A DNA stretch of 64,000 nucleotides from CAG-177 sp003514385 (GTDB taxonomy: Bacteria > Bacillota > Clostridia > Oscillospirales > Acutalibacteraceae), in contig JBPPLN010000001.1 in NCBI GenBank assembly GCA_051920445.1, positions 1,647,563 to 1,711,562 on the forward strand, in the 5' to 3' direction. Position numbers and translations under genes: made by a program. Each line of letters starts with the position of its first letter. Position 1 is the first letter of the stretch. Under the pieces are notes generated by a model. The model did not search any database, was not told where the DNA came from, and saw only the letters and a list, made by a program, of their open reading frames with translations. Of this stretch, positions 8,547-16,019 are shown one piece after another.

Positions 8547-9347
8547 ATGAGCACTAACACATCGGCACAGGAAAAGAAAAAATGGGCGTTCCCGCTGGGC
8601 ATAGTGATAGTTGTCCTCGCCGTTATCGGTCTTGTCACGGTGATAATCTTCGCCGTGCGCGGAATCGGGAGCCTTACGGACAACAGCGACAAGTTCGAGA
8701 AATACGAGCAGTTCCTGTCGCCCGTCATAATGAACGATCCAGATCCGTTTGACGATGTCAGCGGCGCGCAGATGAGCCAGCTGATAGATGCATCTATATG
8801 GTCGCTGATGAAGAGCGATATCGATATAGACCAGTATGAGTACGCCGAGGGCGATGTCTCCGGCGTCATAGTCCCGCAGAAGGATGTTGAAAAGCAGTTC
8901 GCGAAGCTCTTCGGCACGGATGTCAAACCCGTCCACTGCACCGTTGACGGCGGAACTTATACTTTCACCTATGACGAGGCGAAGCAGGCTTATATCGTCC
9001 CGCTTACCGGCGTTATGCCGACATTCATTCCGCGAGTCATATCTCAGCAGAAGAAGGGCGATTCGATAATCCTCACCGTCGGCTGTATCAGCGGCGACGG
9101 CTGGGAGCAGGACGCAAAGGGCAACTATGTTGAGCCCGCGCCGAGCAAATATCTCAAAGTGACCCTGCGTGTCAGCGGCGACGGATATTTCATCAGCGCG
9201 ATTCAGAACACCGACGCTCCCGAGACCGCCGCAACAACGGCGCCCAAGACCACCGAGGCGGATACGACCCTTCCCGCAGAGACTCAGGGTGAGGTGCAGA
9301 CCGAAGCTCCGGCAGAGTCCGAGGCTCAGACCGCCGCGGAGGGCTGA
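8547..9347 (+). CDS. Membrane-anchored protein of unknown function
   Basis: I do not recognise this 266-residue protein. It has a short polar N-terminus (MSTNTSAQEKKKWAF), one transmembrane helix at about residues 16-40 (GIVIVVLAVIGLVTVIIFAV), an extracytoplasmic domain of about 190 residues and a low-complexity Thr/Ala/Glu/Pro tail of about 45 residues. ATG at 8547 is chosen over an upstream in-frame alternative because GGAGGA lies 6 bp before it. It starts 13 bp after proA and ends 1 bp before the PHP gene, so it belongs to this transcription unit. The middle domain has alternating hydrophobic strands suggestive of a beta-rich fold; no catalytic motif is evident. Confidence 0.75.
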   Translation: MSTNTSAQEKKKWAFPLGIVIVVLAVIGLVTVIIFAVRGIGSLTDNSDKFEKYEQFLSPVIMNDPDPFDDVSGAQMSQLIDASIWSLMKSDIDIDQYEYAEGDVSGVIVPQKDVEKQFAKLFGTDVKPVHCTVDGGTYTFTYDEAKQAYIVPLTGVMPTFIPRVISQQKKGDSIILTVGCISGDGWEQDAKGNYVEPAPSKYLKVTLRVSGDGYFISAIQNTDAPETAATTAPKTTEADTTLPAETQGEVQTEAPAESEAQTAAEG

Positions 9348-9348
9348 T

Positions 9349-10101
9349 ATGTATATTCATGCCCCGTGCTTCGACCTCGACGAGCTCGCCCGCGACAATC
9401 TGCATATACACACCTCGTTTTCGCGCTGCGCGAAGCCCGAGATGACAGTCGAAAATATCTTCGCCGAGGCGGCGCGCATAGGCTACAGGACAATAGCCTT
9501 GACCGATCATTATAACGACGATATCGACGACGAAGAGGCTCTGCGGAGACTCGAAACGCTCAGAGAGCAGGGACAAAAGCTCGGCGAGCCGTGCAGAGTG
9601 CTCTACGGAATGGAGCTTTCGGGATACGGTATCGGCAAGACCCTCGAGGGCGATAAGCTCAGAAACGCGCTCGATTACAGGCTCTATTCCTGCAACCACT
9701 ATCATCTCGACTTCTGGGAGCAGGCGGCGGAAATCACGCCGCGCGCATATGCCGAGCACGCGCTGAAAAATGTCACCTCGCTTATAAAAAGCGGCAAGCC
9801 GGACTGCATAGCCCATCCGCTGACCGCCGGATATGTCCGCGCGTTTGAAGACAAAACTCTCGTCAGCCAAGCGATAACCGATAACGAGCTCGGCGATATA
9901 ATGACCCTCGCAAAGGAGCACGAAGTCGCATGGGAGCTCAATATCGGCAATATCTACGGCGACCCGGAGTTCAGCCGCAGAATGTGGAACATCGGCAGAG
10001 AGCTGGGGTCATGCTTTAATATGGGCGCGGACGCACACCTGATAAAGAACATCGATTTTGCGCCGCATATGAGCGAGATAAAGAAAATATTCGGAATATA
10101 A
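9349..10101 (+). CDS. PHP-domain metal-dependent phosphoesterase
   Basis: This 250-residue protein has the PHP-superfamily histidine set: NLHIHTSFSRCAKPEMT near the N-terminus, IALTDHYND, GMELSG, CNHYHLDF, CIAHPLTAG and GADAHLI near the C-terminus. It is related to the histidinol-phosphatase HisK/YcdX-type branch. Members hydrolyse phosphate esters using a trinuclear metal centre. ATG at 9349 almost abuts the stop of the upstream gene, indicating translational coupling; a longer frame starting at 9169 would overlap the previous gene and is rejected. No other histidine-biosynthesis gene is nearby, so the substrate is open. Confidence 0.85.
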   Translation: MYIHAPCFDLDELARDNLHIHTSFSRCAKPEMTVENIFAEAARIGYRTIALTDHYNDDIDDEEALRRLETLREQGQKLGEPCRVLYGMELSGYGIGKTLEGDKLRNALDYRLYSCNHYHLDFWEQAAEITPRAYAEHALKNVTSLIKSGKPDCIAHPLTAGYVRAFEDKTLVSQAITDNELGDIMTLAKEHEVAWELNIGNIYGDPEFSRRMWNIGRELGSCFNMGADAHLIKNIDFAPHMSEIKKIFGI

Positions 10102-10109
10102 AAAATAGA

Positions 10110-10137
10110 AATCCTACCCGTTGCGGGTAGGATTTTT
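10110..10137. terminator. Bidirectional intrinsic terminator
   Basis: AATCCTACCCG (10110-10120) pairs with CGGGTAGGATT (10124-10134), followed by T tracts on both strands. It separates the PHP gene from the convergent hemolysin III gene. The same stem recurs at 20375-20400. Confidence 0.88.
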
Positions 10138-10164
10138 CTCATCCCGAATGTTCATTTTTGTTCC

Positions 10165-10836
10165 TCACAGCACATAGAGCACTATGCAGAAGAAGTGCGC
10201 GAGGCTGCCGAGGATGACGAATATATGGAAAACCGAGTGCATATATCGATGCTTTATTCCGAGCCCGTAGAGTATCGCGCCGAATGTGTAGAGCAGACCG
10301 CCTGCGACGAGCAGGAGAAATCCGCCGAGCCCCAGCGCATGATATGTCGGCACGACGGCGAAGATTATGCACCAGCCCATACCCATGTAGCATATCATCG
10401 AGAATACGCGGAATTTTTTGAGGTCTATCGCCGTTAGCGTTATCGCCACCGCCGCGAGAGCCCAGACGATGCCGAACACCGTCCAACCGACTGCTTTGTT
10501 GACTTTAGTCAGTCCGCAGACCGCGATCGGCGTGTATGTTCCGACTATCAGAAAATATACCGTGCAGTGATCGATGACCTGCAGGACTTTCTTTGCGTAG
10601 CCGCGCGGCACGCCGTGATAGACGCTCGACATGGTGTAGAGCATTATCATCGACAGCCCGTAGACTATCGAGGTTATGACTCCCGATATGCTCCCGTGGA
10701 GTGCCGCGACCGTCACGCAGGCGACGAGTATGACTACCGCCAGTCCTCCGCCGACTATGTGCGTGACCATGTTGAATATCTCTTCTCCCCGTGTGTAGTC
10801 GGGTAGCTGCCTGTCTTTCAGCTGTGTTCTTTTCAT
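10165..10836 (-). CDS. Hemolysin III family (PAQR-like) membrane protein
   Basis: This 223-residue seven-helix protein belongs to the HlyIII/YqfA/TrhA family. Conserved residues are visible: an N-terminal E (GEEIFNMVTH), the SSVYHG motif, the IDHCTVYFLIVGTYTP motif and the C-terminal HRYMHSVFHIFVILGSLAHF histidines, which together form the zinc site of PAQR proteins. B. subtilis and E. coli members have been linked to membrane energetics and cell-length control; hemolysis is not a general property. The start at 10836 has a CGGAGGACAG Shine-Dalgarno site. A small AGTAC/GTACT inverted repeat lies just upstream. Confidence 0.9.
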   Translation of the reverse strand: MKRTQLKDRQLPDYTRGEEIFNMVTHIVGGGLAVVILVACVTVAALHGSISGVITSIVYGLSMIMLYTMSSVYHGVPRGYAKKVLQVIDHCTVYFLIVGTYTPIAVCGLTKVNKAVGWTVFGIVWALAAVAITLTAIDLKKFRVFSMICYMGMGWCIIFAVVPTYHALGLGGFLLLVAGGLLYTFGAILYGLGIKHRYMHSVFHIFVILGSLAHFFCIVLYVL

Positions 10837-10958
10837 AAAAACTGTCCTCCGAGTACAAAAATGTACTTTAGTACAATTATATCACCCAAAGTCTATTTTT
10901 ATACCCGAAGGAGAATCAAAACTTAAATTTTCTGTGAATTATCCGACATTTTTGCAAC

Positions 10959-11936
10959 TCATGATGCAATTCCGGCTTTCTTCAGATTTTCGAGATGTTC
11001 CTCATATGTGTCGGCATAGTAGTATTTTGCACTCGAGTCGTGGCAAAAATAGCGATAAGATACATCCGCCGGATCGAGTGCCGCATTTATCGTCCGCGCG
11101 CCGGGGTTGCATATCGGACCTGCGGGCAGACCCTTGCATTTGTACATATTATACAGGCTGTTGTAGCGGTTGACATCGCCGGAAATATAGGGCTTGACGC
11201 TGCGTTCGATATAGTAGATGCCCGAATCCATCTGCAGCTGCATACCCGCCTTGAGGCGGTTGTATATGACGGCGGCTATCTTTCTGACTTCGTTGGGGTT
11301 CGCGCCCTCTTTTTCGATTATCGACGCGACGGTCAGCACCTGATCCATCGAATAGCCCATGGATTTTGCCTTTGCCCTGTCGGCAGAGGTTATGTATTTT
11401 TCGCCCACGCGCAGGAAACGCCCTATCGCGTCCTGCGGCTTCTCGTTTTTATAGAAGTCATAGGTATTCGGAAAGAGGTAGCCCTCGAGCTTGAACGCCC
11501 TTGTGTTCGACGGTCTTGCGGCGATAAGCGGATAGTAGCTGTAGTCGTAGCTCTCGGCGGTCTTCATCAAATCGTTAAAAGAGCACACGCCGTTTGCCTC
11601 TAGCTTTTTGAATATCTGCGTCAGAGTCATGCCCTCGGTTATCGTGACGCGCACGGTTTCGCGCTGACCCGAGCCGCCATCCGGGCTCTCCGGCTCCCGA
11701 GCATTGTCTCCGCCCGCCGCGGGTTGATTTTTCGTCTCGCCGTTTTGTGCGAGCGTGCCGCCGTCGTTTGAAATAACGGTCTTTGCCGTTGTGCCGTCGG
11801 CGGATATAACAGTGACCTGCGTGTCCGACTCCGCGCCTGAGGTAGTCTCGTTATCGGCACTCTTCGAGCACGCCGCGCAGGACATTGCGAGCAGCAGCAC
11901 AAGAGCCGCGCAGAATATATTTCTGAGCTTTTTCAT
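10959..11936 (-). CDS. MltG/YceG-like endolytic transglycosylase lipoprotein
   Basis: The 325-residue product begins MKKLRNIFCAALVLLLAMSC with AAC following, a lipoprotein signal with Cys as acylation site, then a Ser/Thr/Gly-rich linker of about 80 residues. The YceG domain follows: a LysM-like segment (VTITEGMTLTQIFKKLEANG), LEGYLFPNTYDF, the catalytic glutamate in ASIIEKEG, and the conserved GLPAGPICNPG and AALDP segments. MltG cleaves nascent peptidoglycan strands and is thought to set glycan length. Usual MltG is anchored by a transmembrane helix; lipid anchoring here is less common. Start 11936 is chosen over upstream frames because GGAGATG lies just before it and because of the signal peptide. 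Confidence 0.87.
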   Translation of the reverse strand: MKKLRNIFCAALVLLLAMSCAACSKSADNETTSGAESDTQVTVISADGTTAKTVISNDGGTLAQNGETKNQPAAGGDNAREPESPDGGSGQRETVRVTITEGMTLTQIFKKLEANGVCSFNDLMKTAESYDYSYYPLIAARPSNTRAFKLEGYLFPNTYDFYKNEKPQDAIGRFLRVGEKYITSADRAKAKSMGYSMDQVLTVASIIEKEGANPNEVRKIAAVIYNRLKAGMQLQMDSGIYYIERSVKPYISGDVNRYNSLYNMYKCKGLPAGPICNPGARTINAALDPADVSYRYFCHDSSAKYYYADTYEEHLENLKKAGIAS

Positions 11937-11988
11937 TTCAACATCTCCCATATAGGTTTCGACAAGATTATAGTATATCCGTCGGGTG

Positions 11989-12017
11989 TTGTCAAACCGC
12001 GCGGTAAGTGCTATAAT
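11989..12017 (+). promoter_or_regulatory. Promoter of MATE transporter
   Basis: TTGTCA (11989-11994) and TATAAT (12012-12017) are spaced 17 bp apart. Confidence 0.7.
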
Positions 12018-12048
12018 ACGGCGGTATGTGTCTTTTGGGGGAATGAAA

Positions 12049-13395
12049 ATGTTGGTACGCGACAAGAAATTTTACCGCGACTTCTTCACGATGACCATGA
12101 CGATAGCGCTCCAGAATCTTATCGTCTACGGTGTCAATCTCGCGGACAATATCATGCTCGGAGCTTACAGCGAGACGGCGCTCAGCGGCGTTGCGATAGC
12201 GAATCAGGTGCAGTTTCTTCTGCAGATGGTCGTCACGGGCACCGCGTCCGGAATGGGCGTTATCATCTCGCAGTACTGGGGCAAACGTCAAACCGAGCCG
12301 ATAAAGCGCGTGTTCGCGGTCGGCTTCTGGATAAGCTTATTGCTCAGCGCGGTGATGTCCGCGATAGTCTGGTTCGTGCCCTATGGGGTCATGGGATTGC
12401 TGACAAACGAGCAGAGCATCATGCCGGCTGGCGTGGAATACCTGAAAATAATGGTATTTTCATATCTGATGTTCTCGATTTCAAACTCTCTGCTCGGAGT
12501 CATGCGCAGCGTCGAGACGGTAAGAATAGGCTTCTACATCTCGCTCTCGACCCTGCTTATAAATATCTGCCTCAACTATACTCTCATCTACGGCCACTTC
12601 GGCGCGCCCGAGCTTGGAGTGAAGGGCGCTGCATATGCGACGCTGACTTCGAGGGCAGTCGAGTTTATCGCGAGCATAATCTATTGCAGATTCATCGACA
12701 AGAAGCTAAAACTCAGAATCAAAGATGTCTTCGCGCTCGAGCGCAGTTATATAGCCGACTTCATGAAATCGGGCGTGCCGCTTCTGCTCTCGAATGTCTC
12801 CTGGGGCGTTGCGATGTCCGTTCAGGCGGCGATACTCGGCAGGCTCGGAGCCTCCGGCATCGCGGCGTCGAGTATAGCGCAGACGCTGTTCCAGTGCACC
12901 TCGGTCATCGCCTATGCGACAGGTGACGCGGCGCGCGTCATGACGGGCATGGCGGTCGGCGAGGGAGACATGAAAAAGGTCAAGAGCGGCGCAAAGACCA
13001 TGCAGCTTATGTTTTTAATTATCGGTGTGCTGACTTCGCTTGTGTTGTTTTTAGTCCGAAAGCCGATAATCTCGGTCTATAACGCCTCGGTTGAGACGGC
13101 GGAGCTTGCAAATATATTTGTGCTTATCCTCTGCGTCACGGCGATAGGCACAGCGTATGAAATGCCGTGCCTCACCGGTATAGTCTCGGGCGGCGGAGAT
13201 ACGAAATTCGTCTTCTTCAACGATATCGTATTCATGTGGTGCATCGTGCTCCCGCTCTCCGCGCTCTCGGCGTTTTATTTCAAGTTCCCGCCTGCGGTCA
13301 CCTTCGCCCTGCTCAAGGCGGATCAGATACTCAAATGCTTCGTGGCGATAGTCAAAGTCAACCGCTTCAAGTGGGTCAGAGTATTGACGAGATAA
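12049..13395 (+). CDS. MATE family efflux transporter
   Basis: This 448-residue protein has about 12 hydrophobic helices in two homologous halves. MATE-typical segments are VNLADNIMLGAYSETALSGV near the N-terminus, NQVQFLLQMVVTGTASGMGV, and LGVKGAAYATLTSR in the first half, and the DAARVMTG-type segment in the second. The family exports cationic drugs or metabolites in exchange for Na+ or H+. ATG at 12049 sits 7 bp after a GGGGGA Shine-Dalgarno site; an ATG 6 bp earlier (12043) is too close to that site. It is divergent from the MltG-like gene, and no regulator is adjacent. Confidence 0.9.
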   Translation: MLVRDKKFYRDFFTMTMTIALQNLIVYGVNLADNIMLGAYSETALSGVAIANQVQFLLQMVVTGTASGMGVIISQYWGKRQTEPIKRVFAVGFWISLLLSAVMSAIVWFVPYGVMGLLTNEQSIMPAGVEYLKIMVFSYLMFSISNSLLGVMRSVETVRIGFYISLSTLLINICLNYTLIYGHFGAPELGVKGAAYATLTSRAVEFIASIIYCRFIDKKLKLRIKDVFALERSYIADFMKSGVPLLLSNVSWGVAMSVQAAILGRLGASGIAASSIAQTLFQCTSVIAYATGDAARVMTGMAVGEGDMKKVKSGAKTMQLMFLIIGVLTSLVLFLVRKPIISVYNASVETAELANIFVLILCVTAIGTAYEMPCLTGIVSGGGDTKFVFFNDIVFMWCIVLPLSALSAFYFKFPPAVTFALLKADQILKCFVAIVKVNRFKWVRVLTR

Positions 13396-13433
13396 AAATC
13401 AGCCCTATATTCAGAGAAGTTAATAAAACAGTT

Positions 13434-13464
13434 AAACCGACCTATAGCTTCATAGGTCGGTTTT
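13434..13464. terminator. Intrinsic terminator after MATE gene
   Basis: AAACCGACCTAT (13434-13445) pairs perfectly with ATAGGTCGGTTT (13452-13463) around a 6-base loop, followed by TTA on the plus strand and preceded by AA. The stem matches the hairpin at 5022-5051. Confidence 0.85.
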
Positions 13465-13509
13465 ATGTTAAGAAGTAAGCCGTTTATCGGTGCGGCAAGC
13501 AGAATTTTG

Positions 13510-14049
13510 TCAGTCCGTATTAATCCAGTATCTTTTCATCCGGCATCCGCCTGTTTCGATGTACTTTTCAAAAACTCCGCCATTGGCAAGTATCGTTTTT
13601 TCACTTGCTGTATTTGTTTCATCACACACCACAAGAAGTTTTTGTATCCCCATTCTTTTGGCATTTTGAATATTTAATCCGAGCATCTCCTTTGCGTAAC
13701 CTTTTCCGCGCTCGGATGGTCTTACTGAGTATCCGCAATGACCGCCCCATGTCCCGAGAATCGGATGATCGATGTGATGGCGCAAGTCGATCACGCCGAC
13801 AAGTTTATTGTCGCTTTCTCTGATAGCAAAGTAGGTTGTTGACGGAACCGTCGTTCCTGCCTGTTCACATGTCTCTTCGCTTTTTCTGAGATTACATATA
13901 TCGATCCATTCTTTCACATTGTTGCAGTCCCTCAGACCCATGCAGCCCGCGAACTGATCTTTATTATCTCTATCGCAAATCAGCACCTCATTCTTGAACC
14001 GTTCTAATTCGTCTATATATTTTTCATTTGCCTCTGTCAGAAACAGCAT
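13510..14049 (-). CDS. GNAT family N-acetyltransferase
   Basis: This 179-residue protein has the acetyl-CoA-binding signature GYSVRPSERGKGYAKEMLGL (motif A, R/Q-x-x-G-x-G/A) and the downstream VVCDETNTASEKTILANGG motif B, typical of the Acetyltransf_3-like branch that acts on small molecules or ribosomal proteins. The start at 14049 is supported by AAAGGAGAG; an upstream in-frame ATG at 14109 lacks a Shine-Dalgarno site. Codon use is more A/T-rich than in the flanking genes, and it sits beside a repeat block, so relatively recent acquisition is possible. The substrate is unknown. Confidence 0.85.
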   Translation of the reverse strand: MLFLTEANEKYIDELERFKNEVLICDRDNKDQFAGCMGLRDCNNVKEWIDICNLRKSEETCEQAGTTVPSTTYFAIRESDNKLVGVIDLRHHIDHPILGTWGGHCGYSVRPSERGKGYAKEMLGLNIQNAKRMGIQKLLVVCDETNTASEKTILANGGVFEKYIETGGCRMKRYWINTD

Positions 14050-14134
14050 GGGTCTCTCCTTTGAAAAAATAGAATTTAAAAATTGGGGTTTGCCTATCAC
14101 TTGAGCCATAGCGAAGTAAAAGTGCGTGGCTCAA

Positions 14135-14800
14135 CCAATTTTTATAATCAGGCTTATAATAGCCGTGCCGCAGCAGTAATAGCTAACTGAGGAGAGTGAG
14201 GGAACGGCTTGCGAAGCAAGACGCACGAGCACGCATTCGTTCAAGCTCCGGCGCGTTTGCGTGCGAATGTGCCGAGCAACTTATTGAGAGCCGCAAGCTA
14301 AGTACTGCGGTACGGCGTTCGCGCGGGGGGTACAGGGGGATTCCCCCCTGTTTTGCTTTTCTTTTGCAGGCGTTTTCTTTTTCAAACAAAAAGAAAATGC
14401 CGAAACGCGGGAAGTATACATCCTTTGATTAGAGTGCGTAGCGAAGGTAGAAACTAATTGTCAATAAATTACAATTGCTATAACCCTGTATCGGCTGCGC
14501 CGATAGCGGACAGCCGCAAGGGCTGTCCCCACGGTCGGTAAAATCAAAGATTCCGTGCCGCTCACGCGGCAGCGGTGCGTCGAGGTCGCCGCACCCTACG
14601 AAGTGCGCGTTAATAAATTTGTACAGACTTCGCGGGCGGATGATATCCGCCCCTACACGATTGTGCAGATTTATAATATTACGATATCCGTTTATCGTCC
14701 GCATTTCCATAGGCAAATCCCAACTTATCGATCCATTCAATCATACCACGCGGCTTAAATATATGCAAGAAAAGTCCCGGCAGGTATTACTGTCGGGACT
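14135..14800 (-). repeat. Interspersed intergenic repeat block, copy B (inverted partner of 4439-4925)
   Basis: This gene-free stretch read on the minus strand repeats copy A in the same order: terminator-type hairpin (14800-14773), GTAGGGTGCGGCGACCTCGA palindromic module (about 14605-14551), TACCTTCGCTACGCACTCTA segment (about 14447), AAAAAGAAA/TTTCTTTTT segment, a variable G-rich segment and the conserved GC-rich tail (about 14310-14190). Copy B carries extra palindromes absent from A: GGACAGCC-GCAAG-GGCTGTCC (14508-14528) and GGGCGGAT-GAT-ATCCGCCC (about 14634-14652). It looks like nested palindromic repeats rather than genes. Confidence 0.8.
14773..14800 (-). terminator. Intrinsic terminator after CwlD-like amidase gene
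   Basis: AGTCCCGGCAG (14773-14783) pairs with CTGTCGGGACT (14790-14800) with one G-U; on the minus strand it is followed by TTTTCTT, just downstream of the amidase stop. Confidence 0.75.
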
Positions 14801-14842
14801 GAAACTTTTTATGAATACTTAGCTTTTTGGGGGCGACGATTT

Positions 14843-15484
14843 TTATATCTCGTTCAGCGTCTTTGCTATCCCGTCCGCTATCGCCTCGGCGTAGGATTCG
14901 AGGTTGTCGTCGAACAGGCGGTTGTCGCCGTCGTCGGTTATGAAGCCGATCTCGGCGAGGCAGCTTGGCATATTCGTGCGGCTATTGACGAAATAGTTCT
15001 CTCCGTCCTCGCGCGCAAAGCCGGATTTCACGCCCCTGTTTTCGGATATCCCGGCGGTGGCGAGCGCGTCACAGATGTTCTGCGCGAGCGCGGTGTCCTT
15101 GGGCGGCGAGTCCGAATGAATCCATATTTCAACGCCGTGCGCGTTCTCAGCGCTGTTGCGGTGGAGCGCGACAAATAGTTTCGCCCGGCGCATATTCGCC
15201 TTTCTGCACCGCCCGGCGAGGGAGATAAAAGTATCGTCCTCGCGCGTCATGCAGACCTTGACCCCGCGCGCTTCCAGCTCTTTTTCTACCGCCAGCGCGA
15301 GCTCGAGATTGTCGTCCTTTTCGAGCCTGCCCTCATATTGAGCGCCGGAGTCGTCTCCGCCGTGACCGGGGTCGAGGCAGACATCAACGCGCATGCTATC
15401 CAGAACTATTCCCGCCGTCAGAGCCGCCGCGGCGGCAATGACAAGGCAGATGATGAGAATTCTTTTTGCCGTTCGTTTTTTCAT
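14843..15484 (-). CDS. N-acetylmuramoyl-L-alanine amidase (Amidase_3, CwlD-like)
   Basis: This 213-residue protein has an N-terminal signal anchor (residues 8-29) and a compact Amidase_3 domain. The zinc ligands are visible as the His in LDPGHGG, the Glu in EKDDNLELA and the His in ALHRNS; the catalytic Glu is in SCLAEIGFI. It cleaves the amide between N-acetylmuramate and the stem peptide. Size and layout match CwlD, which acts in spore cortex muramic-lactam formation in Bacillus and Clostridia; the assignment to sporulation is an inference supported by spoIIE elsewhere in the window. It lies 3 bp after the YccF gene, so the two are likely co-transcribed. Confidence 0.88.
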   Translation of the reverse strand: MKKRTAKRILIICLVIAAAAALTAGIVLDSMRVDVCLDPGHGGDDSGAQYEGRLEKDDNLELALAVEKELEARGVKVCMTREDDTFISLAGRCRKANMRRAKLFVALHRNSAENAHGVEIWIHSDSPPKDTALAQNICDALATAGISENRGVKSGFAREDGENYFVNSRTNMPSCLAEIGFITDDGDNRLFDDNLESYAEAIADGIAKTLNEI

Positions 15485-15487
15485 ATG

Positions 15488-15853
15488 TCAGCAGTCAACC
15501 ACCTCTGAGCCGAAAGGCATGAATGCGAGCTTTGCGAATTTGAAATACTGAAGTCCGAGCGGAATGCCGATTATTGTGCAGCAGCAGACAACGCCCATCG
15601 CGGCGCAGTAGACTGCGTTCTCCCAGCCGAGCAGGATTATCCATAAAATATTGGCAATGAAGCTCGGCGCGCCGCCGCCGAATCTTATATCCTTGCCGAA
15701 CGGAGCCGCAGACAGACGCGCGAATTTGAAGCACTGCTTGCCGAGCGGTATGCCCACGACCGTGACGCAGCATATGAGACCGCTCATCAGCCACATCAGT
15801 GCCGCAAGAAATCCGCCGCAGATAAACCAGACAATGTTGCCGATTGTTTTCAT
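15488..15853 (-). CDS. YccF domain-containing membrane protein
   Basis: This 121-residue protein consists of two related YccF units: GLICCVTVVGIPLGKQCFKF and a second VVCCCTIIGIPLGLQYFKFA, each followed by a phenylalanine-proline-phenylalanine motif (AAPFGK, FMPFGS). Four hydrophobic segments indicate a small inner-membrane protein. The biochemical role of the family is unknown. Here it is the first gene of a two-gene unit with the amidase. Confidence 0.88.
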   Translation of the reverse strand: MKTIGNIVWFICGGFLAALMWLMSGLICCVTVVGIPLGKQCFKFARLSAAPFGKDIRFGGGAPSFIANILWIILLGWENAVYCAAMGVVCCCTIIGIPLGLQYFKFAKLAFMPFGSEVVDC

Positions 15854-16019
15854 CTTTTATATATTCCTTTCCGCGGAGATATATCCCCGCATTCTGATAA
15901 TAGCAACAAATTGTTGCGGAAAAATGACCCAAAATATAATTTTTTTGCGCCCCTGTTCGTCGGCGTATTTTTATAGTATAATATATGTGTCAAAAATGTG
16001 TTAAAAGGCAGGTGAGAGA

